From Kryptolebias marmoratus (taxonomy: Eukaryota; Chordata; Actinopteri; Cyprinodontiformes; Rivulidae): a DNA stretch of 64,000 nt. Under the pieces are notes generated by a model. That model did no database searches. It worked only from the letters and a program-made list of their open reading frames with translations, and had not been told where the DNA came from. The DNA lies in assembly GCF_001649575.2 (NCBI RefSeq), contig NC_051440.1, forward strand, positions 24,042,476-24,106,475. The letters run 5' to 3'. How positions within the stretch are numbered: the first letter of the stretch is position 1; each line of letters begins with the position of its first letter. Below, one piece after another: positions 61,401-64,000 of the stretch. The translations under genes were made by a program, and so were the position numbers.

Positions 61401-64000
61401 GGTCTTGTTACACATCAGAAGCAGCACGAAGCAGGCATCACTTCCCGTCTCCTCCCTGCTCTGATCTGACTCTCTGCTCTGTTTGGATCTCCATGCTGGC
61501 GCTGGATCTCGCTAATCTTTCCAAGAGTTTTTATTTAAACTGCCAGCTGGACAAAAGGGGCAGGAAGCTGCTTTTTTTCTTCCCCTCAGAGAGAATTAAG
61601 ACTGAGAGAAAAAACGACAGAGTTGATCAGAGGGGAGGGGGAAAAAGTGAAAGAAGAAAAACCCACCAGAAGAACACGTTTCTGGAGGCATTCCTTCTTA
61701 GTGAGAACTAAAGCTGCTCTCTTGTATGATAATCATGAAGTCCAATAATGACACAAAGTTCTGTTTCTGAGTTTTGGGGGAAAAAACAATCTGGGACTAT
61801 TAGTCACTTGCCAATTTATTCCATTTCACAATCTATTTAAATTTACCAAAATAAAAGAATTTTAAAATGCTCAACCCAACTTCCCCTTGTGGACAATCTC
61901 CTGGTGATGGATAAGACGGGTACAAGAGAAGTGAGTTTGAACAATACTGCAAAGAAGGAGCCAGCCTCAGCTGAGAGATGCATGCCAACACAACAGAATA
62001 AGATCACTACCAAAGAAAAACTATTGCAATAAGTCCACGAGTTTTGGTTTTTGGATTTGGATTTTTGTGATTTGTTTTGCACTGTCAACACATTTTGAAG
62101 TGAAAGTAGAGCTGGATTAGACAGAAAAGCAATAAACAATAAGACATCCTACAATATCCAGGAGAACCAGTTTTAGATGACAATGGGCATTATTAGGTAT
62201 TCTGTTCAGATTAACCATCACAACCAGCAGGGATGAAATATAACAAAGTGGGAGTTAGCTGGTGGTTGACAGTAATCTCTCTAATTTTGTTGCTAGTAAC
62301 TAAGAAGTAAATGGTGTTGATAACATACTTTTTCCTTAATATCTAAAGACCCCCCCTTCACTGCTGGAATTTGAGTGAGTGACCTGCGGGCATTAACCGA
62401 GCCTTCTCATATTCCACCATCTGTTGGGTCGACAGAACAATACCGGGCTTCTAAAGCCAGCCAAGCTTTTACACTTCACTAAGAAGCCAAGAACAGCAGG
62501 GCTGCATCCAACTTTCACAGTCTGCCTCATCGTGTAGCTCCTACTGGCTGCTCCTCAAACCAAAACACAAGCAGGTCTCCTGTCCAACTCTGCTATTTTC
62601 TTTCACATTTCTTCATCCCAATATATTATTTTGTGCCATGTATGCCTTTGTGAACACTGAACACCTTATTTCTTTCTTTTTTTTTTTAAACAATTTTGAA
62701 TTCTTTTATGCAGTAGCTTTGGTGAATTATTAATTGGAACGTGACCATCTGCTTTTGAAAAGAAATAATTAACCTTTTAACCCCCATCTCTGGTTGGAAA
62801 CAAACACACAGAAGTAGTTCCATCTGAGGCATGAACTATGAAGTAGAAAAGGGAACAATTTATTTACCACTAAGTTTACAATGTGTCAACAAGTGGTTTA
62901 TTTTTTACCAGGGTGTATCACCATGACAACTTGAGCTGAAAATCTAATCTGTTCTTATTCAAATATTAAAATTGTAAAGTGCTTCAGGATCTCAAATTAT
63001 TTAAAATGTGACCTTATTTACATTTTATTCCACCCCCATGTTGTATAATCTCTTGAAAAGGCAAGTTAAATTACTTGTAAGTAAAAAAAAAAATCAACAT
63101 TTTTATTAAGCATTTTATAACGTGGGTAACAAATACATACAACTGTTTACTTTGCATTTTACCAAACAGGATGAAAACTAAAGATATGAAAAAGCAGCAT
63201 TTGTTGGATACAACATGTACATCTGAACACATAAGGAGGAAGGTCTGAGAAGTAAAAAGTAAGATACTTTCAAAGCCTTATTTGTGTGGCTCCAACTATG
63301 AAGACAGAGGACTGCTTGATTTTGACCAGAACATTTTAAGAATAATCTGGATCATTGGGATTCTGCAACAGCTTGACTTGAACACTTTACCAACATAAAG
63401 ACAGTAAACAGATGCTGTCCCCAGACACTCTGGACTGCTCTGGGGACCAGAATAATTGCCAGGATTTTTAGACTGTTGCAAGAACTACACTGGGAGGATT
63501 CCCAGGAGAATGTGGGGAATTCTGGAAAAAAACAAGCAGAATATGGACATTTGGAGCCAATATTGGGACATTAAGGCAAGTATAACTTTGTTTTTGAGAG
63601 TAAATAATTGTTTGGTCAAATGTAGGTAACTGTCTATTGCCCTGCAATCCTGCTGCCATGATATGCAACAACAAACAAAGAACCTAGGCATTTCAAATAA
63701 TCATATTCTTTTGGAACCTAAAACATTTTTGATTTTTTTCCAATTATTTTCTGATTTATTGTAAGGCCAAGGCAGATAACCATTTAAAGGATAAATACAA
63801 ACACAGAAGCAAAGTATATCAGCATTAATTTTTTAAATTTAAACATATATTTAACCAACAGGACAGGAAGTCATGTGATATGATCACAGAGCAGATGAGC
63901 CCAAAACGTGCAGCTATTCTGCCCAACAAAACTAAACCTTAATGTTTGGGAAGCCTTTAAGTCTCATAGTCTAAAGTAGTTAATTTACATTATTTTGACA
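55458..64000 (-). other. Septin 7 5' intron running off the window
   Basis: No exon encoding the septin N-terminus (the part before GESGLGKST) was found in these 8.5 kb, so it must lie beyond 64000. The stretch is AT-rich with scattered CA arrays (59614-59632) and T or A runs. One LINE fragment (59870-59990) is the only mobile element I can name. Confidence 0.6.
59870..59990 (-). mobile_element. Small LINE fragment, same type as the relic at 26190
   Basis: The reverse complement contains 'aggagcctgtgggaaaccca', 'gaacatattaagggaatt', then 'gacctgggaatgtctcgagg' and 'aagaggagctgg'. It parallels 'gaggaggccttggggtgga', 'actggacagattag' and 'agaactccttggagtcc' in the 26740-26820 part of the reverse transcriptase relic. 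It is only about 120 bp long. Confidence 0.6.

Noticed and set aside
55458..64000. Search for septin 7 N-terminal exons
   Set aside because: I looked on the minus strand for sequence encoding the segment before GESGLGKST and found no candidate with matching phase.
1..64000. CRISPR arrays, rRNA or tRNA genes, bacterial operons
   Set aside because: No spaced direct-repeat array, no rRNA-like block and no clear tRNA box A/B pair were seen; the window is vertebrate DNA.

Overview
The window is animal, almost certainly teleost fish, genomic DNA. It has split genes with short GT-AG introns, an AT-rich background, many microsatellites and several repeat families typical of ray-finned fish. Protein products resemble vertebrate exocyst, anillin, CC chemokine and septin families. 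The genus cannot be fixed from sequence alone; the repeat families make a percomorph my best guess. There is one 278-base assembly gap (28868-29145) and one single N (32535).

Layout from left to right. (1) 1-4788, minus strand: the 5' part of an EXOC3-like exocyst gene (exoc3l1-type); its 3' exons lie left of the window. (2) 4.8-10.8 kb: intergenic, with one repeat nested inside another. (3) 10798-24.1 kb, minus strand: a complete anillin gene. I joined 22 coding exons whose phases all agree, giving about 1232 residues with the anillin homology domain and a C-terminal PH domain, plus a non-coding first exon and a compact promoter. (4) 24.1-37.7 kb: an island holding two small plus-strand CC chemokine genes (27370-27890 and 33997-35435). 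It is full of mobile-element debris: two short piggyBac-like MITEs, a non-LTR reverse transcriptase relic, a Penelope-like fragment at the assembly gap, a LINE tail split by a 365-bp insert with a clear target-site duplication, and copies of two fish repeat families. A possible two-exon secreted micropeptide lies between the chemokines. (5) 38234-55457, minus strand: septin 7. Eleven coding exons run from the P-loop to the stop; the 5' exons for about 55 residues lie right of the window. 55.5-64 kb is its first visible intron, with no further gene recognised.

Functional reading. Anillin and septin 7 are physical partners in cytokinesis: anillin's C-terminus recruits septins to the contractile ring and midbody. 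They lie close together here, as they do more loosely on human 7p14. The exocyst relative adds a membrane-trafficking gene. The chemokines between anillin and septin 7 look like a lineage-specific insertion or expansion of immune genes. Anillin and the first chemokine are transcribed divergently; the second chemokine and septin 7 converge.

For the search for something new, I found no unknown multi-gene system. The items most worth checking are splice-related (a microsatellite forming a septin 7 donor, a 30-T tract at an anillin acceptor, a 102-nt stop-free anillin intron, three weak donors in a row by the PH domain), the missing N-terminal formin-binding segment of this anillin, and the candidate secreted micropeptide.
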